Shown one piece after another: positions 1 through 6,080 of a stretch of DNA of 13,437 nt. Position 1 is the first letter of the stretch. Each line of letters begins with the position of its first letter. Location of the stretch: NCBI GenBank assembly GCA_017617475.1, contig JAFZWC010000012.1:1-13437 (forward strand), given 5' to 3'. Origin of the DNA: Bacteroidales bacterium (GTDB lineage Bacteria > Bacteroidota > Bacteroidia > Bacteroidales > UBA932). The notes under the pieces are model-generated. The model worked only from the letters and a program-made list of their open reading frames with translations. It was not told where the DNA came from and ran no database searches. Position numbers and translations under genes: made by a program.

Positions 1-498
1 AGCGATGACCACGTTCTTCATGTCTTCGGCAGTGAAGTTGTACAGAACGTTCTTGGTCTGTGCGGTAACAACGTCGAAGTGCTTGCCGGCCTCACTCACG
101 TCCAGATTTTCACCCACGCAGAGGATGACCTTAAGACCGGCTGCCAGGGCCAGCTGGGTTTTCACCACCAGCTTTTCATCGGTCTCGCCATAGTACTGAC
201 GACGCTCGGAGTGACCCAGGATGGTGTACTGGCAACCCAGGGAAGTGAGCATGTTCACAGCTACTTCACCGGTGTAGGCGCCTTTCTCATGGTCGGCGCA
301 GTTCTGGGCGCTCAGCTGGACCTTGGAGCCCTTCAGGACCTCGGCCACTGGGGCCAGATGGGTGAACGGAGGAGCCACAACCAGCTCAACGTTTGCGGGG
401 AGATCTTTGGCTTTCTCAACGACAGCCTTGGCAAGTTCAACGCCTTCGGGAACGGTGGTATTCATTTTCCAGTTCCCAGCAACAATGTATTTTCTCAT
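1..498 (-). CDS. tpiA: Triosephosphate isomerase, 3' part cut by window edge
   Basis: This gene encodes triosephosphate isomerase, the cytoplasmic glycolytic enzyme that interconverts dihydroxyacetone phosphate and glyceraldehyde 3-phosphate. The ATG is at 496-498 and 166 codons are present. The translation begins MRKYIVAGNWKMN, holding the substrate-binding Asn and Lys of the GNWKMN motif. It continues through a family-typical SAQNCADHEKGAYTGEV stretch and the electrophilic His in GHSERR (about residues 96-101). The window ends after residues VVIA, just before the expected AYEPVWAIGTG segment with the catalytic Glu, so the missing part is off the window and the gene need not be broken. A full-length family member has about 250 residues. 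It lies downstream of ptb across a 139-bp spacer containing a long inverted repeat. I saw no clear TAnnTTTG box directly upstream, so it may be read through from ackA-ptb or use a promoter I cannot see. Confidence 0.97.
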   Translation of the reverse strand, partial: MRKYIVAGNWKMNTTVPEGVELAKAVVEKAKDLPANVELVVAPPFTHLAPVAEVLKGSKVQLSAQNCADHEKGAYTGEVAVNMLTSLGCQYTILGHSERRQYYGETDEKLVVKTQLALAAGLKVILCVGENLDVSEAGKHFDVVTAQTKNVLYNFTAEDMKNVVIA

Positions 499-520
499 GA
501 TATCTAATTGTATTATTTGT

Positions 521-632
521 TTTTCCAGGGGTTCTCTTTTCAAACCTTTGCCACCCTCGGCTTAATAAGAGGGAGGGGCCCTTTAGGGAGGGGTCGCGAA
601 GCGACGGTTTGAAAAGAGAAGCCCCTGGAAAA
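521..632. repeat. Long inverted repeat (MITE/REP-like) between ptb and tpiA
   Basis: Arms at 521-546 and 606-632 are reverse complements of each other apart from one extra base (GGGGTTCTC against GGGGCTTCTC). The 59-bp interior holds a small perfect hairpin (GTCGC-GAA-GCGAC, 593-605) and two direct copies of GGGAGGGG (571-578 and 586-593). The right arm ends 5 bp from the ptb stop codon. Neither strand has a T-run after the stem, so it is not a classic intrinsic terminator. It could be a REP/MITE-type mobile palindrome or an RNA processing and stability element for the ptb mRNA end. The structure is certain; the role is inference. Confidence 0.8.
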
Positions 633-637
633 CACTG

Positions 638-1543
638 TTATTTCACAGACATTACGGCGGAAGCTATGGAGTTGAGCTTCACATCTACGGAATCGGCTCT
701 GGAGGCCAGGATGCAAGGGACCTTGGTGCCCACCAGGAAACCGGCCTGACGGACGTCCTTGGCCAGTTTGGAGTTGGTCTTCCAGAACACGTTGGCGCTC
801 TCGATGTTGGGGAACAGGAGGCAGTCGGCGTCTCCGGCCACGGGGCTCTTGAGCTTCTTGATCTGAACAGATTCCTCGTCGATGGCTACGTCCAAGGCCA
901 GGGGGCCGTCGCCGATGGCCTTGATCTGGCCACGGTCGCACATCTTGGCCAGCATGGCACCCTCGATGCAGGCGGGCATGGAATCCAGCATCTGCTCGGA
1001 AGCGGCCACAAAGGCAATCTTAGGCATGGCAATGCCGAAGGAACGGGCAACACCGGTGACGAAGCCGGCCATCTTCACCTTCTGGCGGAAGTCCGGCAGA
1101 GGGATAACGGCCATGTCGGTGATGAAGATGAGCTTGTGGTAGTTGGGGTTCTCGATGACGCCCACGTGGGAAAGGAGGCCCTTGGGAGGCAGCAGACCCA
1201 CTTCCTTGTTCAGGATGGCGCGGAGGAACTTGTCGGTGGAGCAGAGGCCCTTCATGAGCACGTCACCCTCGCCGTCATGAACCATGCGGACAGCCTCGGC
1301 CACAGCCTTGAGCTCGTCCTTCACGTCCACGATCTCAAACTTGCCCATATCTATCTTGCACTCCTCGCACACTTTTGCGATGAGGTCCTTGTCGCCCACC
1401 AGGGTCACTTTGACAAAGCCCATGTCGCTGGCCAGGGATGCAGCCTCGATGGTGTGGGAATCCACGCCCCAGGCGGCTACCATTTTCTTGCAAATGCCTT
1501 GTGCCTTGAGTTCGGCAAACAGATCGTTAAAATTGGTAATCAT
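638..1543 (-). CDS. ptb: Phosphate butyryltransferase-family enzyme
   Basis: The product (301 residues) belongs to the PTA/PTB family and has the length of Ptb, which converts butyryl-CoA (or a related acyl-CoA) plus phosphate to acyl-phosphate and CoA in the cytoplasm. Recognisable family segments are VLMKGLCSTDKFLRAIL (about 95-111), GDGPLALDVAI (211-221), AGDADCLLFPNIESANVFWK (236-255) and VGTKVPCILASRADSVDVKL (271-290). The start is ATG at 1541-1543 and the stop is TAA at 638-640. Only 3 nt separate it from the upstream kinase stop, so the two genes are almost surely co-transcribed and act in sequence: acyl-CoA to acyl-phosphate, then to free acid plus ATP. Substrate choice (acetyl, propionyl, butyryl or branched acyl) cannot be read from sequence; some Bacteroidetes enzymes of this type may serve as phosphate acetyltransferases. 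Confidence 0.9.
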   Translation of the reverse strand: MITNFNDLFAELKAQGICKKMVAAWGVDSHTIEAASLASDMGFVKVTLVGDKDLIAKVCEECKIDMGKFEIVDVKDELKAVAEAVRMVHDGEGDVLMKGLCSTDKFLRAILNKEVGLLPPKGLLSHVGVIENPNYHKLIFITDMAVIPLPDFRQKVKMAGFVTGVARSFGIAMPKIAFVAASEQMLDSMPACIEGAMLAKMCDRGQIKAIGDGPLALDVAIDEESVQIKKLKSPVAGDADCLLFPNIESANVFWKTNSKLAKDVRQAGFLVGTKVPCILASRADSVDVKLNSIASAVMSVK

Positions 1544-1546
1544 GGT

Positions 1547-2761
1547 TTATTCTTGATTTTCTAATACTAAATGCATGGTGTCGCGGGCAATGACCAGTTC
1601 CTCGTTGGTGCAGATGAGGGCTGCCTTGACCTTGGAATCCTCAGTGGTGATGATGGCGTTCTGCTCAAAGGCCACGTTGGCTTCGTAGTCTACCTTTAGG
1701 CCCAGGTAGGAGAAGTTCTCCAGCACGCGGCGGCGCAGACGGCTGTTGTGTTCGCCGATTCCGCCAGTGAAGATGATGAGGTCCACTCCGTTCATGGCGG
1801 CGACATAGGAGCCGATGTTCTTGATGATGTCGTAGGTGAACTTCTTGAACACGAGCTTGGCCTTAGGATCTCCCTCGTTGGCCAGGGCGTCCAGCTCACG
1901 GGCGTCGGAAGTCTTGGTGGAAACGCCCAGGAAGCCGGATTTGCGGTTGAGGATGGTGGTCATCTCGTCCGGATCCACTCCCAGTTTCTTCTCCAGGTAG
2001 AGGACGGCGTTGGCGTCGATGTTGCCCACGCGGGTGCCCATGATCATACCCTCCAGCGGGGTGAAGCCCATGGAAGTGTCTACGCACTTGCCGTTCTGGA
2101 TGGCGCAGATGGAACTGCCGGCGCCCAGGTGGCAGGTGATGATCTTGGAATTGTTGATGTCCAGTCCGGCCAGTTTGGCGCCGACTCCGGCCACGAACTG
2201 GTGGGAGGTGCCGTGAGCACCGTAACGGCGCACGCGGTACTTTTCATAATACTCGTAAGGCAGGCCATACATGTACGCGTAGGCCGGCATGGTCTGGTGG
2301 AATGCGGTGTCGAAAGTAACCACCTGGGGCACGCTGGGCAGGGCGTCCTGCATGGCGTGGATACCCAGCAGATGGGCGGGATTGTGAAGCGGAGCAAAGT
2401 CGGCGCAGAATGCGATCTTGTCCAGGACGTCGTCGTTTACGAGCACGGAACCGGAGAAGAAGTCTCCACCCTGCACGATACGGTGACCTACGGCCTCGAT
2501 GTCTTCCAGGGATTTGAGGACGCCCGTCTTGGGGTCTGTGAGTGCCTGGAGGATGAGCTTCATGCCCTCTTTGTGATCCGGGATGGGAACATCCAGAACA
2601 ATCTTGTCTTTGCCCGTGGGAGCATATTGGAGAATGCCGGCAGGCAGGCCGATCTTCTCTGCGATACCTTTGGCGATTACGTCAAAAACGTCGTCGTTTT
2701 TCATGTCCAGAAGCTGGTACTTGATGGACGAGCTTCCGCAGTTGATTACGAGAATGATCAT
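1547..2761 (-). CDS. ackA: Acetate kinase-family acyl kinase
   Basis: This 404-residue protein has acetate kinase length; butyrate kinases are nearer 355. It makes ATP and a carboxylic acid from acyl-phosphate and ADP in the cytoplasm. ASKHA-fold signatures are present: N-terminal NCGSSS (N7, S10, S12), GHRIVQGG with R94, FDTAFHQTMP with D151, YGAHGTSH with H183, TPLEGMIMGTR with P235 and R244, FTGGIGE (331-337) and NEELVIARDT near the C-terminus. By motif alignment to my memory of the Methanosarcina thermophila enzyme, two positions are odd. The pocket Phe of the FHGTSH motif is Ala182, and the usual Asn of HLGNG is Ala214. MGTRSGDID reads MGTRVGNID. These changes could mean an altered acyl substrate. 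It is first in the operon with ptb. The ATG is at 2759-2761, with a strong -7 box about 32 bp upstream. Confidence 0.92.
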   Translation of the reverse strand: MIILVINCGSSSIKYQLLDMKNDDVFDVIAKGIAEKIGLPAGILQYAPTGKDKIVLDVPIPDHKEGMKLILQALTDPKTGVLKSLEDIEAVGHRIVQGGDFFSGSVLVNDDVLDKIAFCADFAPLHNPAHLLGIHAMQDALPSVPQVVTFDTAFHQTMPAYAYMYGLPYEYYEKYRVRRYGAHGTSHQFVAGVGAKLAGLDINNSKIITCHLGAGSSICAIQNGKCVDTSMGFTPLEGMIMGTRVGNIDANAVLYLEKKLGVDPDEMTTILNRKSGFLGVSTKTSDARELDALANEGDPKAKLVFKKFTYDIIKNIGSYVAAMNGVDLIIFTGGIGEHNSRLRRRVLENFSYLGLKVDYEANVAFEQNAIITTEDSKVKAALICTNEELVIARDTMHLVLENQE

Positions 2762-2792
2762 ATAGGTTGAAATTAAATTTCAGTACGTCATG

Positions 2793-2800
2793 CAAAGATA
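2793..2800 (-). promoter_or_regulatory. Bacteroidetes -7 box of the ackA-ptb operon
   Basis: On the minus strand this reads TATCTTTG, a full match to the Bacteroidetes housekeeping -7 consensus TAnnTTTG. Transcription would start near 2787, giving a leader of about 26 nt before the ackA ATG. No clear TTTG -33 box is seen; the palindrome at 2801-2820 occupies the spacer just upstream. Confidence 0.6.
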
Positions 2801-2820
2801 CGAAATTATTACTAATTTCG
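2801..2820. promoter_or_regulatory. Perfect palindrome, candidate operator upstream of ackA
   Basis: The sequence CGAAATTA-TTAC-TAATTTCG is an exact inverted repeat with 8-bp arms and a 4-bp spacer. It abuts the ackA -7 box, covering about -14 to -33 of the predicted promoter, a place where a dimeric regulator would block or modulate transcription. I do not recognise it as the site of a named regulator. Confidence 0.5.
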
Positions 2821-2840
2821 CACGTATGGTCCATTAAAGT

Positions 2841-2900
2841 CCCTCCCCCGAGGGGAGGGGTTTCGGGTGGGGGTAACGTGGGCGCAATTTTTGTGGGAGG
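2841..2900. repeat. G-rich intergenic element with hairpin, possible interspersed repeat
   Basis: The element opens with a perfect hairpin CCCTCCCC-CGA-GGGGAGGG (2841-2859). It continues into four G-tracts, GGGG-A-GGGG-TTTC-GGG-T-GGGGG (2852-2873), which meet the usual G-quadruplex pattern, and then GTGGGAGGG (2893-2901). Its composition differs from the AT-rich promoter DNA just before it (2762-2838). It shares the GGGAGGGG core with the element at 571-593. Its right edge is unclear and may run into the start of the comEC-like gene. That it is a dispersed repeat family is inference. Confidence 0.45.
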
Positions 2901-2907
2901 GTCTCGT

Positions 2908-3990
2908 ATGGCGTTGGCGAAAAGCATAGAGATGCTCTCGGGATTCTTCACCGCGGGCGTGGTGGCGGGAACGGTGGTTTCGGCCGGTTCTGCCGGGGCC
3001 TTGAGCGGCCTGCTCCTGCCCCTGGTCCTCCTCCCCGCCTTCTTTCGTAAAAAACTGATTCTGTTCCCCGAGAAATGGGCCATCGGCCTTTGCTGGACCT
3101 CTTTTCTGCTGCTGGGGTTTTTCTGCGCCGCCTCGCGCGCCATCCCCGGAATAGAGGAGACGTCGGCCCTGCAGAACTGGGCCCTGGGGGCGGCCGATGC
3201 CCTGCGTGCCCGCATTGACGCGCTGCCCTTCGGGGCCGATACCACCGCTCCCCTGCTCAAGGCATTCCTCACCGCCGACCGCAGCGGCCTGGAGGCCGAT
3301 ACCCTGGCCACCTTCCGCACCAGCGGAGCGTCCCACCTGCTGGCCCTCTCGGGTCTTCACATGGGCATCATCTACCTTCTTTTTGACAAACTGACCCTGC
3401 CCTGGGGCGGGTCCCGCACAGCCGCCGTAGTCCGCTTCCTGCTGTTCGGCCTGGGCGGAGGCTTTTTCACCCTCATGACGGGGGCCGGTCCCTCCATCGT
3501 AAGGGCCTATCTGTTCATCCTTATCGGTGAAATCCTGAGGGTGACCGGGCGGCCCAGAAAACCTTCCCGCGTGCTTTGCCTAGCGCTTCTGGTGCAGCTG
3601 GTGCTGGATCCTTCCGTCATCGGCACGGTGGGCTTCCAGCTCTCCTATTTGGCCATGGCCGGCATCTTTGTCCTTTATCCCGTCCTGGAAAGCTGGTACC
3701 CTTCCGGCTCCCGCTGGAACCCCTTCCGGCGCATCTGGCAGGCATCGGCCCTGGCCATCAGCTGCCAGCTTTTCACCGCTCCCCTGGCCTGGCTGCGTTT
3801 CCATACCTTTCCCCGCCATTTCCTGCTCACCAACCTCATGGCCATCCCCGTCACCACGGGGCTGCTCACATCGGCCGTGGCCGCCCTGCTGCTGGACGCC
3901 GTTCACCTGTGCCCGCCCATCCTTATAAAAATAACAGACAGCCTGAGCCGTCTGTTACTATGGATTCTGCAAGTGATTGCCGGAATGTAA
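2908..3990 (+). CDS. Short ComEC/Rec2-type competence-domain membrane protein
   Basis: The product (360 residues from ATG 2908) is a polytopic inner-membrane protein of the ComEC/Rec2 competence-domain family, whose full-length members form the DNA-uptake channel. Seen are the signature FRTSGASHLLALSGLHMG (about 136-153), MTGAGPSIVRAYLF (190-203), GFQLSYLAMAGI (242-253) and many hydrophobic segments. Full-length ComEC usually has about 650-750 residues with an OB-like DUF4131 domain and a C-terminal metallo-beta-lactamase domain; both are absent here, and the reading frame ends cleanly at TAA 3988-3990. ATG 2908 is preceded by GGAGG, but ATG 2932, which begins just before the first membrane segment, is also plausible; an earlier ATG at 2767 would translate the G-rich element and overlap the ackA promoter. 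Whether this short form takes up DNA cannot be told. It faces apbE with abutting stop codons. Confidence 0.8.
   Translation: MALAKSIEMLSGFFTAGVVAGTVVSAGSAGALSGLLLPLVLLPAFFRKKLILFPEKWAIGLCWTSFLLLGFFCAASRAIPGIEETSALQNWALGAADALRARIDALPFGADTTAPLLKAFLTADRSGLEADTLATFRTSGASHLLALSGLHMGIIYLLFDKLTLPWGGSRTAAVVRFLLFGLGGGFFTLMTGAGPSIVRAYLFILIGEILRVTGRPRKPSRVLCLALLVQLVLDPSVIGTVGFQLSYLAMAGIFVLYPVLESWYPSGSRWNPFRRIWQASALAISCQLFTAPLAWLRFHTFPRHFLLTNLMAIPVTTGLLTSAVAALLLDAVHLCPPILIKITDSLSRLLLWILQVIAGM
3926..3957 (-). terminator. Intrinsic terminator of apbE inside the comEC-like 3' end
   Basis: Read on the minus strand, TAACAGAC and GTCTGTTA pair perfectly. The inner bases extend the stem by about three pairs (one G·U), leaving a TCAG loop, and the stem is followed at once by TTTTTAT. 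It starts 34 bp beyond the apbE stop and lies fully within the last codons of the convergent comEC-like gene. Confidence 0.75.
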
Positions 3991-5025
3991 TTACTGCTTG
4001 AGGGTAAAGCCCGGAGAAACCCATTCTTTCATATTGCCCTGGTCGTCCGTATAGATAAGGTAACCTTCCAGGTTGGGGTCTCCCAGGATGAGCACCTGGG
4101 CGCCGTGAAGACCGGTGACCATGCACCAGGTGGCAATAGCGTCGGACTCGGCGGCGTTGGCTGCCGATACCACGGTGGCGCTGAGGAGGTTATGCTCTAC
4201 CGGATAGCCGGTACGGGGGTTGATGGTGTGGGCATATTTGCGGCCGTCGCGGATGTAGAACTTGCGGTAGTTGCCGGAAGTTACAATACCGGCGGGCTTG
4301 CCTTCCGAGCTCCAGATTCCGCTGAGGCCCTCTTCCGATTCCTGACCGTCGGGACGGTCAATGGGGCGGTCCACACCCACGGACCAGGGCTGGCCGGACG
4401 GGCTGAGGCCGTCGCACCAGATTTCTCCTATGTCGATGAGCATGTCCTTCACGCCCAGGCTATACAGGTATTTGGCAATGATATCGCAACTGTAGCCCTG
4501 GGCTATGGCGTTGTAATTGAGCCGGGGATTACCCATGGCGGCGGGGTCCACGTAGCCGTCCACTACCGGAAGTTCTGCCGGGAGGTGACCCATACCGCAC
4601 TGGGCCAGCAGCTGGGCAATCTCTTCGTCCGTAGGGAAGGTACTGTTGCGGAAGCCGAAGCCCCATGCGTCATAGAGGGGGGCTGCGCCAAAATCCAGGG
4701 CACCGCCGGAACGTTCCCACAAGCGATAGGCTATGCGGTACATGTCCAGGAACATCTGGGTGGAAGGAACCTTTTCTCCGGCATTGAAGCGGGAAAGGAG
4801 GGATTTCTTGTTGTATCCGGAAAGGGTGGTATCGATTTGAATGATGAGGGCGTCAATACTGTCGCGCACGGTTTCCACCGGTACGGGGACTCCCTTCATA
4901 TTCATTTTTACCGTGTAACTGTTACCCTGGGCATAACCACTGATCTGTACATATTCATCCTTCTGCTCCCCGCACGAGGACAGCACCAGCACCAGAAGGG
5001 CAGATATGAACAAAAGCTTTTTCAT
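3991..5025 (-). CDS. apbE: FAD:protein FMN transferase (ApbE), lipoprotein
   Basis: The product (344 residues) is an ApbE flavin transferase, which attaches FMN from FAD to Thr or Ser of target proteins such as Na+-NQR or Rnf subunits outside the inner membrane. The N-terminus MKKLLFISALLVLVLSSCGE is a lipoprotein signal with acylated Cys18. Family segments are SGGALDFGAAPLYDAWGF (106-123), YNAIAQGYSCDI (171-182), LIDIGEIW (196-203), HTINPRTGYPV (266-276) and ESDAIATWCMV (293-303), in which D295 and T299 match the usual metal-binding positions. ATG 5025 was chosen over the in-frame ATG at 5058 because the signal peptide starts here and a -7 box (5056-5063) lies within the longer version. The stop TAA (3991-3993) directly abuts the stop of the convergent comEC-like gene. 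No flavinylated target gene is in the window. Confidence 0.94.
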   Translation of the reverse strand: MKKLLFISALLVLVLSSCGEQKDEYVQISGYAQGNSYTVKMNMKGVPVPVETVRDSIDALIIQIDTTLSGYNKKSLLSRFNAGEKVPSTQMFLDMYRIAYRLWERSGGALDFGAAPLYDAWGFGFRNSTFPTDEEIAQLLAQCGMGHLPAELPVVDGYVDPAAMGNPRLNYNAIAQGYSCDIIAKYLYSLGVKDMLIDIGEIWCDGLSPSGQPWSVGVDRPIDRPDGQESEEGLSGIWSSEGKPAGIVTSGNYRKFYIRDGRKYAHTINPRTGYPVEHNLLSATVVSAANAAESDAIATWCMVTGLHGAQVLILGDPNLEGYLIYTDDQGNMKEWVSPGFTLKQ

Positions 5026-5055
5026 ATTGGTTATTATCTTGGCAAGATTTTTGTG

Positions 5056-5063
5056 CAAATTTA
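5056..5063 (-). promoter_or_regulatory. -7 box of apbE
   Basis: The minus strand reads TAAATTTG, a full match to TAnnTTTG. It predicts a transcription start near 5050 and a leader of about 25 nt to the ATG at 5025, similar to the geometry at ackA. No -33 TTTG is evident. Confidence 0.5.
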
Positions 5064-5075
5064 TAAAAAAATAGC

Positions 5076-5083
5076 GATATTTG
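5076..5083 (+). promoter_or_regulatory. Weak -7 box for the FISUMP lipoprotein gene
   Basis: GATATTTG matches TAnnTTTG except at the first base, and a TTTG at 5050-5053 could act as a -33 element (22-bp spacing). The predicted start near 5089 is 14 nt before the ATG. The 77-bp divergent spacer would thus hold two back-to-back promoters. Confidence 0.35.
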
Positions 5084-5102
5084 CCGAATCCAATTAAAAA
5101 AG

Positions 5103-6080
5103 ATGAAAAAAACCGTATTCTACGCCATATTCTTACTGCTCATTATCGCCGCAGTAAGTTGCAAGAAGAAAGAAGAAGACACCACCAAACCCTCCCTCAC
5201 CGGCCTTGATATTATCAGCGACTACGAAAGCTACATGGGAGAGAATACGGTGGTACATGTAAAGGCCGACATCTCCGGTCTGGGGCTCTCCGATACTTCC
5301 TACGATATGCCGGAGAAAATCGGCATTTATTATGTGGTCAACTCCGCCGCCCGCGATACCGTTACCACAGACGCAAAAAACAATAATCCCACCTATACCG
5401 TCAATATCGGGGAAGCCGGAACTTATGTAATCTATTGCTACGCCTTCGGCGGAGACAACTACTACAACGCATCCACCAGCATCTCCATCACGGCCCTGAA
5501 TCCGAAAACCGCCATCACCGGCCTTCCCGAGCTTACTTCCGAAGAAATTGACGGCAATAAGTTCTATACCATCGACCTGAACGGCACAACCTGGATGGCC
5601 AACAACCTCTACGGCACCGAATCCGGAACCAACTACCAGGATTCCGAAATCCTCACCAGCGTTTTCGGCAAGTATTACTCCTGGACCGAAGCCCAGACGG
5701 CCTGCCCTGAAGGCTGGCACCTCCCTTCCGGCGCCGAGTTTGACCAGTGCCTGGGCACCAACGCCGGTTCCCTCATGGTGGATGCCTCTTTCGTGAACAC
5801 GACCATGTGGAGCTACTGGCCGCAGGTGAAGATTACCAACAGCACCCAGTTCTGCGCCATTCCCGTAGGTTACCGGGACTTCACCAACGAAGACGCTCCC
5901 GAGAACGGTTTCAAAAAGTTCGCCTGCTTCTGGACCAGTGACCAGCAGGAAGACCGCGGCGTGTTCCGCTCCATCTTCGAGGAGGACGTGGACGTAAAAC
6001 AAAGCCAGGGAGACAAAGAGACCCTGGCCATGAGCGTCCGTTGTGTAAAAGACGTCGTTGACGAAGAAGAAACAGACTAG
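5103..6080 (+). CDS. Lipoprotein with FISUMP (Fibrobacter major paralogous) domain
   Basis: This 325-residue protein starts with a lipoprotein signal (MKKTVFYAIFLLLIIAAVSC, lipidated Cys20) followed by a charged KKKEED linker, so it should be anchored in the outer membrane or periplasm. Residues about 34-133 look like an Ig-like beta domain (alternating hydrophobic strands, GEAGTYVIYCYAFGGDN). Residues about 155-317 match the FISUMP domain common in Fibrobacter and Bacteroidetes surface proteins: IDLNGTTWMANNLYG (157-171), YYSWTEAQTACPEGWHLPSG (191-210), CAIPVGYRD (251-259), FWTSD (276-280) and MSVRCVKD (310-317). The C-terminal tail is acidic. Its biochemical role is not known; surface adhesion or glycan-related functions have been guessed for the family. 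The stop TAG (6078-6080) overlaps the lolA stop on the other strand (shared CTAG). Confidence 0.85.
   Translation: MKKTVFYAIFLLLIIAAVSCKKKEEDTTKPSLTGLDIISDYESYMGENTVVHVKADISGLGLSDTSYDMPEKIGIYYVVNSAARDTVTTDAKNNNPTYTVNIGEAGTYVIYCYAFGGDNYYNASTSISITALNPKTAITGLPELTSEEIDGNKFYTIDLNGTTWMANNLYGTESGTNYQDSEILTSVFGKYYSWTEAQTACPEGWHLPSGAEFDQCLGTNAGSLMVDASFVNTTMWSYWPQVKITNSTQFCAIPVGYRDFTNEDAPENGFKKFACFWTSDQQEDRGVFRSIFEEDVDVKQSQGDKETLAMSVRCVKDVVDEEETD
6004..6028 (-). terminator. Possible terminator of the addA-lolA operon in the lipoprotein 3' end
   Basis: GCCAGGG (6004-6010) and CCCTGGC (6022-6028) pair perfectly around an 11-nt loop. On the minus strand the stem is followed by TTTGTTTT. It lies about 50 bp beyond the lolA stop, within the lipoprotein coding sequence. 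The short stem and interrupted T-tract make it less sure than the other two. Confidence 0.45.

Noticed and set aside
521..632. Long inverted repeat as an intrinsic terminator
   Set aside because: Neither strand has a T-tract after the stem, and the interior is too long for a terminator loop; kept as a repeat element.
1748..2770. A 340-codon plus-strand open frame opposite ackA
   Set aside because: Composition-driven shadow in a Val/Gly/His-rich frame; the minus strand encodes a clear acetate kinase-family protein.
2767..2907. N-terminal extension of the comEC-like gene from ATG 2767
   Set aside because: It would translate the ackA promoter palindrome and the G-rich element into unlikely residues (PPPRGGVSGGG) and add no membrane segment.
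4082..4100. Hairpin CCCAGG-N7-CCTGGG as a terminator for the comEC-like gene
   Set aside because: Short stem within apbE, about 90 bp past the stop, with no T-tract.
5026..5058. Longer start of apbE at 5058
   Set aside because: It places non-signal residues ahead of a standard lipoprotein signal peptide and overlaps the -7 box at 5056-5063.
5133..6002. A 289-codon minus-strand open frame opposite the FISUMP lipoprotein
   Set aside because: Gly/Val-rich shadow without family motifs; the plus strand has a lipobox and a FISUMP domain.
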